NCBI GenBank assembly: GCA_019188255.1
Contig: JAETXT010000003.1
Span: forward strand, 6,076,001-6,140,000
DNA length: 64,000 nucleotides
Source: Verticillium longisporum
Taxonomy: Eukaryota > Ascomycota > Sordariomycetes > Glomerellales > Plectosphaerellaceae
Direction of reading: 5' to 3'
The notes beneath the pieces were generated by a model, which saw nothing but the letters and a program-made list of their open reading frames with translations, ran no database searches and had not been told where the DNA came from. Both the position numbers and the translations under genes were made by a program. The stretch's first letter is position 1; each line of letters opens with the position of its first letter. Below are positions 1 through 10,036 of the stretch, one piece after another.

Positions 1-1195
1 GTCACGGCTAGCGCGAGTCGCGAGCAGGCTGTTTTCTCGACGATATGCACGAATTGCTGCGGGTTGAGTCTCGAGGCTGTCCACTGCATCAAGTCAAACG
101 CCGTTGTTGATCATCAACATTCTTGCAGCTTGGCTCTCACCCATCGTGTGGTGTTGACCCAAAGGGCCCCGAACAACGAACAAATGCCTTCTGCTCTGCC
201 AGACGCCGGGTTTCGGCAGGGAACAAATGCCCCCACCCCCCACCGCTCCGACGCGGTCTTCTCTCCATCACGATGGTCTCGCTCGGCTCGCTGTATCTGC
301 TTTGTCCCTCTGGAATCTCGAACGAGTGAGACCCGACGGCTGGCTCGCTGGCCATGGTCCAAACGCGTAGCCTACCCACTACCCCTCTCCCCCTCCAACG
401 AACGGTACTGGCTCATCTGCACCCCTCCGCCTTTTCTGTCCCATTTCTTCACTCCCCTCCCTGATCGGTGCGGCTACACACCCACGTACCGTCCATTGGG
501 TGCTTGCTCGTACCAACTATTTCCTCTTACGTTTGCCTGCGTCTTCAGCCCCTTTGATTCCCACCATTGAAAACAACCCCCTGATCTCTCGTCCATGCCC
601 CGTGCCTCAGATGAAGGCGCCCTAAAAATGGCAAAAAGGGCCTAGTGGCCAGTTTTCTCCTTCGGTACCCATGTCCTGCGAGGCAAGATGAGAAAGAGGA
701 GGGGGTGTTCTTCGCAAAACGCCGCTAGCGACGTGGGCTCGGCTGTGACGTTTCTTCATGCTCCGTCGCTGAATGACAATGGAGGGGTTGCTCGTCACTG
801 GAAATCTGGGCACACTGACTGTACTGGGCCAAAACTTGGGGGGGTGGAGGGGGGTGGATCGCTAGCTTGGCCGGTCTGGGGTCCGAGGAACACCACGACG
901 CCCCGATCTCCCTGTCTTCGGACCAATGTCCACACGAGCAAGTCGTCTTTTCATGCTAAATATTTATACCGTCGGACCCGTTTCCCCCACGCAGGCTGGC
1001 TCCCCTAGACGCCGGTCATGAGACATCTCCTGCATCGCTTCCCTCCTGCCCCTCATATAAGTAACGCCATCGACGCCTGGGTCTCCTCGACTTTCACTCA
1101 GTGTACCTTTTCCCACTCTCAATTCCTGCTCTTCTCAACCCGCCTCACCCAATCTCTCTCTCTCTCTCCTCTCACAAACCCTACCAATCTTCATC
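1..1195. other. Intergenic region and leader upstream of the aldolase gene
   Basis: I see no supported gene. Open frames here lack family resemblance and overlap on both strands. The last 140 bases are pyrimidine-rich, with a run of CT dinucleotides at about 1153-1172, which is typical of filamentous-fungal 5' leaders and core promoters. A TATA-like element lies at about 1056-1060 and another AT-rich stretch at about 958-967. Confidence 0.6.
1056..1060 (+). promoter_or_regulatory. TATA-like element of the aldolase gene
   Basis: CATATAAG lies about 136 bases before the ATG at 1196 and is followed by a CT-rich tract. Position and context suit a fungal core promoter, but this rests on sequence alone. 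Confidence 0.35.
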
Positions 1196-2173
1196 ATGAC
1201 TGCCTCCAACGGTACCAACGGCCACTCGGCCCCCAGGCCGCTGCCTGTCGGTATTTACGCCCCGACCATGACCTTCTTCAACCCCGAGACCGAAGACCTC
1301 GACATCCCCGTCATCAAGAAGCACGCCGAGCGTCTGGCGCGCGCTGGCCTTGCCGGCCTCGTCACCATGGGCTCCAACGGCGAGGCTGCCCACTGCACCC
1401 GCGAGGAGAAGATTGCCGTCACCAAGGCCACCCGCGAGGCTCTCGACGCTGCCGGCTTCGAGCAGACCCCCATCATCCTCGGTGCCACCGAAGGCAGTGT
1501 TCGCGGAACCATTGAGCTTTTGAAGCTGGCCCCTGCCGCCGGCACCGACTACGCCCTCATCCTGCCTCCTTCGTACTTCCGCGCCCAGATGGACGAGGCT
1601 GCCGTTCACGACTACTTCATCGCCGTCGCCGACGAGAGCCCGATCCCTCTCATTCTCTATAACTACCCTGGCGCCGTCTCCGGCATCGACATGGACAGCG
1701 ACCTCCTCATCAAGCTTGCCGAGCACAAGAACATCATCGGCACCAAGTTCACCTGCGGCAACAACGGCAAGCTGACCCGTGTCGCCCTGGCCACCGACGC
1801 CAAGACCCCCTGGAACGAGGGCTCCGGCTACATGGCCTTTGGTGGCATGTGCGACTTCACCGTCCAGACCCTCGTCAGCGGTGGCAGCGGCATCATCGCC
1901 GGTGGCGCCAACGTCGCGCCCAAGGTCTGCGTCAAGGTTTGGGACCTCTACGCTGCGGGCAAGAAGGAGGAGGCCATCGAGCTCCAGAAGAAGCTCAGCA
2001 AGGGTGACTGGTACCTGACCAAGGCCGCCGTCCCCGGCACCAAGGGTGCCATCAACAGCTACTTCGGCTACGGTGGCTACGGCCGTCGCCCCCTGAAGCG
2101 CCTCGAGAAGGAGAGGACTCAGTACATCGCGGACGGCATCAAGGAGCTCATGGACATTGAGAACTCTCTGTAA
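1196..2173 (+). CDS. DapA/DHDPS-family pyruvate-dependent class I aldolase (LGA1/GaaC- or HOGA-like)
   Basis: Single-exon gene of 325 residues, the usual length for this family. Visible signatures are GSNGE at residues 59-63 (pyruvate carboxylate binding), the YNYPG segment with Tyr155, and the Schiff-base lysine Lys184 in IIGTKF. The fold is a TIM barrel of the dihydrodipicolinate synthase/N-acetylneuraminate lyase superfamily. Fungi make lysine by the aminoadipate route, so a lysine-biosynthetic role is unlikely. The usual fungal roles are cleavage of 2-keto-3-deoxy sugar acids to pyruvate plus an aldehyde (last steps of galacturonate breakdown, LGA1/GaaC) or 4-hydroxy-2-oxoglutarate aldolase. 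Sequence alone does not separate these. The ATG at 1196 follows a CT-rich leader and is the first in frame. There is no targeting signal, so the enzyme is probably cytosolic. Confidence 0.9.
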   Translation: MTASNGTNGHSAPRPLPVGIYAPTMTFFNPETEDLDIPVIKKHAERLARAGLAGLVTMGSNGEAAHCTREEKIAVTKATREALDAAGFEQTPIILGATEGSVRGTIELLKLAPAAGTDYALILPPSYFRAQMDEAAVHDYFIAVADESPIPLILYNYPGAVSGIDMDSDLLIKLAEHKNIIGTKFTCGNNGKLTRVALATDAKTPWNEGSGYMAFGGMCDFTVQTLVSGGSGIIAGGANVAPKVCVKVWDLYAAGKKEEAIELQKKLSKGDWYLTKAAVPGTKGAINSYFGYGGYGRRPLKRLEKERTQYIADGIKELMDIENSL

Positions 2174-3074
2174 ATTCCTCTCTCGCTCCCTTTTCCGGGG
2201 AGACTCAACTTCGCGTCACGGGTGACAGCGTCCCTCATCTCGTGGGAGACAGTTGTGCGCGCGCGCGCGATGAAGCACCGAGCCCAGCAATGGAGGGGGT
2301 GTGTGGGCTCGGCCCCGTGGTGACCGAAACAGCGAGGTGCGCGCTACGTCAAAAGTCGCGAGCCTGCCCCTCCTCGGCCCCCCACCTGTGGGGCACCGCC
2401 CCAAAAGGTCCCCAAGCCACAAACCCCCCCTTTCACCCACCAAAGTGGGGGTCTATTGACGACCCCGCGGGCGAGGGGCCGAGTCTCGGGATAGAGGCCG
2501 ACCGGGCAGTCGCTGTCCCGGGGGAATTGCGGACGCATGGCGTCGACTGTTTTTTCTTTAATTGTGTGTTCTCATGGTTCGTCCCATATTTCCTACATTG
2601 GAGTTGTGCATGGAGAAATAGCATCTTGGTTGGATTTGGAAACGAGCGCACATGTGTGTCAAAATGGGCCGGGTTTCGTATGGGATGATCGGACTGCAAG
2701 GTGCCACGAGGCCGAAGGTGGAGACGAGTGTCAGTGCCATACATGGGCGCATCAATAGAGATACCGTTACGACTTGTGATTCTTGTCCCCCGTGCCGTTC
2801 AGCATTGCCAAGTCAAACTTTGGTCTATTTTCGCTGTCGTAGACCTGGAGACCCGTCGGGAGCGTCACAGTGTAACGAACCCAAGTGGAGCCTAGGCTGG
2901 ACCGACGGCTATTAGGTATTAGACTTCCTGTCTCATGGAGACTAGCAACTGTTCATCCACATAATGCTTGGATTCCCCAGCTTGATTACCAGTGTCATAA
3001 GGTATTCTCGTTCTCATTCTCATGTTCGTTAAACTGTGCCGTGCGCCACCTATGCTCCGTGCGATGATCCATGT
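2174..3074. other. Intergenic, convergent gene ends
   Basis: Probably the 3' flanks of the aldolase (+) and the FAD oxidoreductase (-). Open frames here are short and without family features. A GC/alternating stretch (gcgcgcgcgc) occurs near 2258-2268. I see no gene. Confidence 0.6.
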
Positions 3075-4436
3075 TCACACGCGACTGTACCGCCTGGGGT
3101 CCATCTCGCTGATATCAGAGCTGCTCGTCTTCCCGTCCAACACATACTCGGCCATGAGCTTCCCCGTCGCCGGCCCGTTCTGGATCCCCCAGCACGTGTG
3201 CCCAGCCGCGACCCACAGCCCCGGCGTCGACGTCGCGCCGATCAGCGGCCCGCCCTCGCGCTGGGGCAGGTAGCACGCCTGCTTGGCCTTGACGTTGGCG
3301 GCTGCCAGCTGCGGGCTAAACGTGGCAATGTAGGCGAGCAGGTCGTCGCAGTTGGCCTCGTCGACGCGGACGAGGTCCGCCGTGTCGGGCAGCGGGTCAG
3401 TGCGGTCGGGCTCGCCGCAGGCGTAGACCTCGCCAAAGGGGCGGGCGTAGATCTCCGGGTCGACGATGCGCTTGTGCTTGCGCCGCTGGCCCTTGACGAC
3501 GCGGTGGGCGGGGACGTAGTCCTCGGGCAGCAGGACGCGGGTGAAGACGGCGTAGGGGGAGACGGTCGCGTCGTAGACAACGCTGTGGGCGCGCAGGCCC
3601 TCGACTTTGGATTTCGGGAGCAGCTTGCCGGTCCAGGGGCCGGCGGTGACGATGACGTCTGTTATGTCGGACAGGACGTGCGTCTCGGACGTGTCGCGGT
3701 CGAGGTACTCCACCGACTCGACGCCGGTCGGCGACGAGTTGATCTTGGTGAGCTTTGCGCGCGTGCGAATGTCGACGCCTTTCTCGGCTGCGAGGGCCGC
3801 CATTGACGTTGTGAAGTGGAAGGGGTGGACCTGTGCCGTTTCCGTCGCGCCGGGGTGACCCATTTCCTGGTACGAGTCGATGATTTCGTGATCGACCCAA
3901 TCGAGGTCCTTGGGGACCACCGAGTCTTCCAACAGAGCTTCCGCCGCGTCGTCCTGTTTCGGGAGCCGCTCCCAACCTTTTTGTTCTTCTCCGTCATTCG
4001 CACCAGGTACGGCAGCGGCCCGGGCCGCGGAGGCTTGCTCTACGGCGTCGAGCTTGGCACGGGTGACTGTTGCGTCGAAGCTGCCGCATCCGACCCTTCG
4101 GTACCCCCAGCGTTCGGCACCGCCATGTTCGGCTGCGAGCTCGGCATGAAGACGGTAGGAAAGCGGCACCAGAGGCTGCGGGTAGGCCCAGAGCGCGAGG
4201 AGGCCACCAGCTTTACCCGAGGCACCGGCCGCGATGGAGGTGGCCTCGAGGAGGGTGATCTTGTGCAGGGCGGGGTTAAATTTGGGATGTCGGGAGAGGA
4301 AGTAAGCTGTCGTTGAGCCAATGATGCCGCCGCCTGGTCGATGTCGTCAGAGCTCGAGCCGCGGTGGCGCCTAGACGCAGAGTCACAGTGCTCACATACC
4401 GACAATGACAATGTTCTTTTTTGATTGGGGGTCCAT
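3075..4436 (-). CDS. TDA3-like FAD-dependent oxidoreductase (DAO fold)
   Basis: Two exons, 4436..4400 and 4333..3075, separated by a 66-nt GT-AG intron, giving 431 residues. Splicing falls inside the dinucleotide-binding motif. The first exon ends NIVIV plus one base and the second supplies GGGIIGS, which together form a GxGxxG Rossmann motif near the N-terminus and confirm the intron. A DAO-type FAD-binding domain follows, with a C-terminal segment containing PLIGATSTPGLWVAAGHTCW, a typical second FAD contact region. Members resemble yeast Tda3, an endosome-to-Golgi retrograde-transport factor with an oxidoreductase fold; the substrate is unknown. An in-frame upstream ATG at 4532 would add 32 basic residues. 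I prefer 4436 because it leaves the Rossmann strand at the usual distance from the start. Confidence 0.85.
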
Positions 4437-4532
4437 TGTGCGCAGCTGGGGGTAGATGGATTGTGTGGCTTGGGGATGCAAGGCTCGCAGAGCCTGGGTA
4501 GCCTTCTTCCTCTTTTTGACACCGTTGCCCAT

Positions 4533-5239
4533 GGCGGGCGGACGGCTACAACGAGTGGCAATGACGGAGGGGCATCCAAGTGCCAGAGCTCGAATGGCGG
4601 GGTCAAGCTCTTATCGATAAGGTACCCGTTCTTCGATGGGCTCGGCGCGCGATTCTCAAAAAACGAATCCAGGTCGAGGCGACCGATCCCTGAGTGTCCA
4701 TAATCGCCGAAAGGGACGAAGCAAAAGGCCGATGGTGCATTCCCCTGACGTTCGGCTCGATCGTGATTGGTTCAGCAGCATGACGCACTGCTTACTAATG
4801 ACTCGCGCACCTCGGCTCACAGGCGGGAAGCGGAAGAACATGTGCCCCGGTCGCCCCATTCTGGCCCAAAACGCGCTGTCGGGTGGTCGGCAGACCCGGA
4901 TCCAGGACCCTTGCCCCCCGTCCAGCAGTCGCATGTTCCACAACAGCTCATGCTGTGGTCCCACTGGAAAGAACAGCTTCAAGCATCTTCGATGACGGAA
5001 ACTAGGCCAAAACGACACCCTGCCCGGCCATGACATGTCCTCGGTTCGTGTCGCAGCATTTTCGCCAGCTCGCATACAGACCCCGCCTTGATAACAAATC
5101 TGCTGGCACCCTCGCCCGTTTGAAAACTTGCTCCCTACAACAACTCCAACAGTACCACATACAATACCGTCGCCCGACAAACATATCCGTGACCTTGAGA
5201 TATACCCCGCCTTCCAACTCAATACGAACACGAACAACC
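4533..5239. other. Divergent promoter region between the FAD oxidoreductase and the peroxidase
   Basis: About 700 bases between two divergently transcribed genes. I see no gene. The part just before 5240 is C-rich and A-rich, as in a short fungal 5' leader. Confidence 0.55.
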
Positions 5240-5840
5240 ATGGCGTCCGCTACCAGCTTCTACGACTTCAAGCCGCTTGACAGTATGTGTCTGATCCCCA
5301 TGCGCGCTCCAATTGGACTGTCCGCTAACACATTGATCAGAGCGCGGCCAGGAGGCCCCCACCGCCGATTACAAGGGCAAGGTCGTCCTCGTCGTCAACA
5401 CGGCCTCCAAGTGCGGTTTCACACCGCAATTCGAGGGCCTCGAGAAGCTCTACAAGTCCATCAAGGAGAAGCACGGCGATGACTTTGTCATTCTCGGCTT
5501 CCCCTGCAACCAGTTCGCCGGCCAGGACCCCGGTACCGACGACGATATCCAGAGCTTCTGCCAGCTCAACTACGGTGTCACCTTCCCCATCATGGCCAAG
5601 TCCGACGTCAACGGCGATGCGGCCAACCCCCTCTTCACCTGGCTCAAGGACGAGAAGCCCGGTATCATGGGCCTCAAGCGCATCAAGTGGAACTTTGAGA
5701 AGTTCCTCGTCGGCCGCGACGGCAAGGTCAAGGGACGCTGGGCCAGCACCACCAAGCCCGAGGCTCTTGAGAAGCCCGTGCTCGACGAGCTCGCCAAGCC
5801 CGCGCCCGCCGATGCTGCTCCTGCTCCCAAGCCCGAGTAA
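5240..5840 (+). CDS. HYR1: Glutathione-peroxidase-like thiol peroxidase (Gpx3/Hyr1 type)
   Basis: Exons 5240..5282 and 5341..5840 with a 58-nt intron (GTATGT to CAG) encode 180 residues. The product is non-selenium. The peroxidatic Cys39 lies in NTASKCGFTP, the conserved catalytic Gln region is FPCNQF (70-73), and WNF lies at 131-133. Cys88 in QSFCQLNYG is at the position of the resolving cysteine of yeast Gpx3. This pattern marks an atypical 2-Cys peroxidase that uses thioredoxin, reduces hydroperoxides, and in yeast also relays peroxide signals to Yap1. The C-terminal tail is a short Ala/Pro-rich extension. No mitochondrial signal is clear. Filamentous ascomycetes usually carry a single such gene, hence the symbol. 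Confidence 0.93.
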
Positions 5841-7224
5841 GCTCACGCCTTGAACGACGGACATGATACGTGTGCTGGGTCACAAAAGCGACCTTCCTCT
5901 TCGTACACGAAACTGTCCTTCAGCCAGCCGTCTTTACATGTCTATATCCCGAGTCTATATATCCCTGTTGCGATGAATTGACGATTTCCTTCTCCACCTT
6001 GGGCCACCATGATGCATGCTGCCGTTTGCTGTTTGTAGTTGCGTAGCGCATTTCAAATAAGCGCCATGTCCTGGTCTGTGCTCGTTGCCGAACCTGCTCT
6101 CACACCTCCGTCATACGGTTGACACTACACTGCATTTGTGAAGTATTTCAGCTTTGACGCCCCTAGGATGATCTCCAGTCGTGCTCCCTACTAGCCACAT
6201 GCAACCTCTTTGTCTGAAATGACTCCCCGCGCTAAGAGACTGGTCGACATGCGGCATCCTATTCATAGCACTGCGGCACGGGAATCCTATCTACATGCGA
6301 AGCAGCATGTGGCTCTTTGCCACTGCATGTGCTCATAGCTGACGAAGTCCATCATTTGGCGAGAGTCTGCGGGCGCGCAAGCGCAGACGCCGATAGCGAT
6401 AGCAAGCGGAAGCCAAAGAAATGAGCTATTGGCGCAAGTGTGCCATTGTCTGCGAGATCGCCTTCCACGACCTTAGTCGAGATCTATTGTATGTCAATTG
6501 ACGACGAAAATAGACCATAGGGCTCGTGGCGTCAAAACTGACCAGGCCTGCCAAGTTATCATAGGACATAAGGTTGCGATCAAGGTCAAGATCGACGTGG
6601 CGATCTTTGGTGACGATCTGAAGCTGCATTCCCGTCCGATTACAAAAGTTCCTTGCAGGTCGCCAGCCCATTTCCTACCCTGTCCGGAATCCTTTCGGCT
6701 TCCCAACTGAGAAGGACAGTGGCTTGAATTAGACCCGAAGCAAAAGGCTTGACCACGGCGGCAAACAGGTCTTCCCAGCCTAGGGGCAAGCAACCTCGAG
6801 TTGCAGGCCGAGGCGGAGTGCCTCTCTGCACATCGTCGCAGTACTTTTCGCCTGTGCCGCAATGACGGTAACTGTCGCCACGATGCTATTTGTGCCGCGG
6901 AGGATTCCCATGGACCCTAGATTCAGGCATCCTGCAAGACCAGATCGAGTATGGTAGCGCGTGTCGGCTGCCATTCATTTCCAAGAGCGGCAAGGCTGCG
7001 CCTCGCAACAGTTCACTGATGTGTGTAGCTTGTCTACACGATGCTCACTTTCAAGCAATCTATAAAATGACAGAAGCCTGTCATGGTCGACAGGAGATAT
7101 TTCATCATCATCTCAAACATACTCTCAGGCTTGTAACACCACACTTTCCTTGCCAGCTTTTTACCACATCGTCTACGCTTCACTCCAACTCATCTTTATT
7201 TCTTTCTCACTCGCCTCCATCAGA
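5841..7224. other. Intergenic; possible decayed coding remnant at 6426-6974 on the minus strand
   Basis: Mostly non-coding. Between about 6974 and 6426 (minus), protein-like stretches occur in successive segments but in two alternating frames with stops. Examples are a segment ending LEVACP, one with WEDLFAAVVKPF, and one with LVSFDATSPMVYF. This could be the relic of a gene or chance. I cannot assign a family. The last 160 bases belong to the promoter of the next gene. Confidence 0.3.
7061..7067 (+). promoter_or_regulatory. TATA box of the secreted-protein gene
   Basis: TATAAAA lies about 160 bases before the ATG at 7225 and is followed by a C/T-rich leader. It is consistent with a regulated, TATA-containing promoter as often seen on secreted-protein genes. 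Confidence 0.45.
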
Positions 7225-8707
7225 ATGCACTCCTCCGCCATGATTCTGGGACTTGTCGTCTCAGCGATGGCATCTCCGCTGTACGACACCAGCCGTTTCA
7301 GCAGACGCCAAGACGAACCCTTCAACGATAAAGCAAAGCTCTGCGGCCTCCGTGATCTCTCAAATCCAGATGGAGACAGAGCTGCGTGGGAGGAAACCGG
7401 GGCCGCCTCTTTCCTCGACAACTTTATCACCAATGACAGAAGTATGTTGCAGATGGCAGCCCCCCCCCCTCCCAACGCCCAAGTATCAAATGCTAATCTC
7501 GAAACTATCATGCAGAGGGTGATCCGACAGATTGGGTCAAGATCCTCGAAAGGCTCATCACTGGTGACCCCGGCACGAACGCGGACGGTTGCTCCAGCGT
7601 CAAGAACGAGTGCAATCCTGGCATCGAGCAGGGCGATTGCGCAACGTACTTTGACACCCTGACGGAGTATCCTAACCAACGCCTTGGATACTGGGTTTTC
7701 ATGGCCGTGAATGGACTGCACCAAAACTCACAGCCCTCTACAACGAGCTCTTTGAGAAGACGATGCTCAACACCCTGGCCATTCCAACCATGGTCGAGAA
7801 GCTCGGTGGTGACCAGGGTTCTGGTGGAGATGTACTGAAGTGGTTGACTGCCGCGGCGGGAGCGGGTGGTGCCGTTGCAGGCATGAGCCCCAACGTACGT
7901 GCCGCGGATCGATGATGAACAGTCGAGATCCGATGCTAACGCCATGTGTAGGGAGCCATCGTCGGAGGTGGTCTCAGCTTCCTGTCCGCCATGTTCGGCG
8001 CTGCAGCTGAGGAGGAAAAGGACCTTGTTGACGACATCGGAGCCGCCATGGGAGCCGCATTTGAGAAGACTAGTGCACGGATTTCCAGAGCACTGGGAGC
8101 CGCCGTGGGCAGGGCGACTGATCCGGGAGATTACAATGCTCTTCCGGCGGGCCCCGGATCGGAGCCCTTCCAGAGCAGTATCGCCAAGTTCTTCAGTGGC
8201 GGCTGGTGGCTGTTAGAGAACGACTCTGCCGATGTCACTGGTGCTCTTCAGGCTACCGTCGACGCAGTCAAAATGAAGGTTGTGGACCAGATCCTGCAGT
8301 CGAGCGGCTACTACCTTCTGGTGGACCGCCACGACAACACCCTTGAGCTCTGTGGCACGCCGCTGGGCCGGCAGTGGATGCCCGTCAGAGTCGGTGAGGC
8401 TGACCACTGCATGTACGTTGCCAAGGTCGGAGAGGGCTTGGGCAGTTTCTATGAAGCACCGGCCGAGGTCTACGAAGCGATGGCCGAGTACGGACTGGGA
8501 AACCGCATGGCATACTACCGAATCCTGCTCGATTGCGCCCTGAACAGCGCTGGAGATCCGTCTGTGCGGACCGACGCCCTGGTTCCTGGACAGATCCCGC
8601 TGTGTTACTTCAACATGAAGGCCGTCTATCTCGACAGGCAGGGCTGTGAGACTGGTAGCGACGGCTTCTACACCTGCCAGAGCTTCACCACTGAGGATGT
8701 CAAATGA
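7225..8707 (+). CDS. Secreted protein of unknown function, reading frame broken by one missing base
   Basis: Exons 7225..7441, 7516..7894 and 7952..8707, with introns of 74 and 57 nt; both have good GT-AG ends and the second has a GCTAAC branch site. The coding sum is 1352 bases, exactly one short of 451 codons. The frame changes near 7727-7731, in the AAAA of accaaaactcac: before it reads GYWVFMAVNGLHQ, after it LTALYNELFEKT. With one base restored the product would be about 450 residues. It starts with a hydrophobic signal peptide (residues 1-17), then a dibasic SRR site, a Cys-containing domain, a Gly/Ala-rich segment (GAIVGGGLSFLSAMFGAAA) and a C-terminal Cys domain ending TCQSFTTEDVK. 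I do not recognise a catalytic motif. The single-base defect is more likely a sequence error than a real loss. Confidence 0.7.
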
Positions 8708-10036
8708 TGGATGCCGGAGAGAAATGCAAGCGTGGAAGCGTGAGTAAGGTAGCATTTTGAGTCGAATTATTCATATCGCGTGTTTCTTCGTGTTCACACC
8801 AACCCATACCCAACTGTACGGGAGACGTGAATGAAAGCGACTCCTGGGCTAAAAACCATCATGGATATCGCGCCTCGTGTTAGCGAGATGGAAAATGGTG
8901 TTCGACGGGGCGATCATTTCTCAGCTCTCCACCTTAGTGGCACAGTATCATTCATAAGCATGCTTTCACAGAACACTTACTTGATCCAGAACCAAGGCCT
9001 CCTCTGTGTGGTAGGCTTGGAATTTTCAGCCCTGAAATGCCAAGAGGTACATGTGTTGGCATGGTCAAGGACGTTCGACATAGCAGATGCCTCGCACCGC
9101 TAAGTTGTACGAATATCACCATTTCAATGGATAGAGGTACCGCCTTGCGTCTCTGCTTGAGGTATTTACTAGGCGTTCAATAATGCCGGAATACGCCTAC
9201 ATGCCTCTATCACTGGTTGAATCCGTTGATATCAAGTCGTCAACACACGGCAGGGTAGACTGGTGATGGGCTATGGAGACACACAAGAAGCTTCACACGG
9301 TTGGGAACACGTCTCTTAGGCGCCTTGAGAAGGCACCTATCATGGTCGCGGGCATTCAAAATGGCTTGAGGAAGCAATGCATTTCTTTGTTCCTGTGGCT
9401 GGAATTAGCTTAGGCTTGCTGTAGCGCAGCGGCTTACAAGCCTCCGACAGCTGAGCAGTCATGATATGACACGTTTAACGTCCAAACTTTAATTTATCAG
9501 CAGTCGTCGTTTTGGTCACATTAGTTTCCGGCTTGCTGGAGTTCGTTAGCTTGATCGAGGCCGGCGCCAAAGTCCGGGGTAAGACAAGGCTCACCAGGAC
9601 AGCATCGTTTTCGTCTCAAGTTCATGAACAACCTCGCCTCTTTCAGCCCCAAGAGCTATTAAGGTTATCAAACGGACCCTTCAGCTGGCCTGTGGATGTT
9701 ACTTCCATATCGACACCGCCTCTTCTATAGCACATATGCCTCTTGACCTCTTTCGTTTGCAGCTAGTGCACGCTAAAAAACAGACTGTGTGGTGCTTGCA
9801 AGCCTAACCTTTGAGAGAAGGCTGAGACGGATTTGTGGATGGTGGCACATCGCGTCTTCCATGCTATTCTGGTTCTGTTTAGATAAGAAAGATGCCCCAG
9901 AGGCCATTGTAGACCATGAAATAACTCGACCGGCAGCCTTAATTACTACCTACTGCAGCTGCCTTATCGTAGTGCCCAAATCTTCCAAAAAGGCCACAAC
10001 CCTTCGATTAGATACTGGCTATCCTGCTTCAAGACG
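8708..10036. other. Intergenic
   Basis: I see no supported gene between the secreted-protein gene and the protease-like gene. The composition is more AT-rich than the housekeeping flanks. Short open frames at 8831-9103 and 9512-9730 have no recognisable content. Confidence 0.55.

Noticed and set aside
64..570. Open frame of 168 codons (+)
   Set aside because: No family features; strongly overlapping frames on the other strand; looks like promoter DNA of the aldolase.
1181..1726. Long minus-strand frame opposite the aldolase
   Set aside because: Shadow frame caused by GC-rich third positions of the real gene.
3036..3806. 256-codon plus-strand frame
   Set aside because: Lies antisense to the FAD oxidoreductase and mirrors its codon bias.
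7660..7740. Intron GTATCC...CACAG as explanation of the frame change in the secreted protein
   Set aside because: It would remove a protein-like stretch (GYWVFMAVNGLHQ), has no well-placed branch site, and the total length is already exactly one base short, which a deletion explains better.
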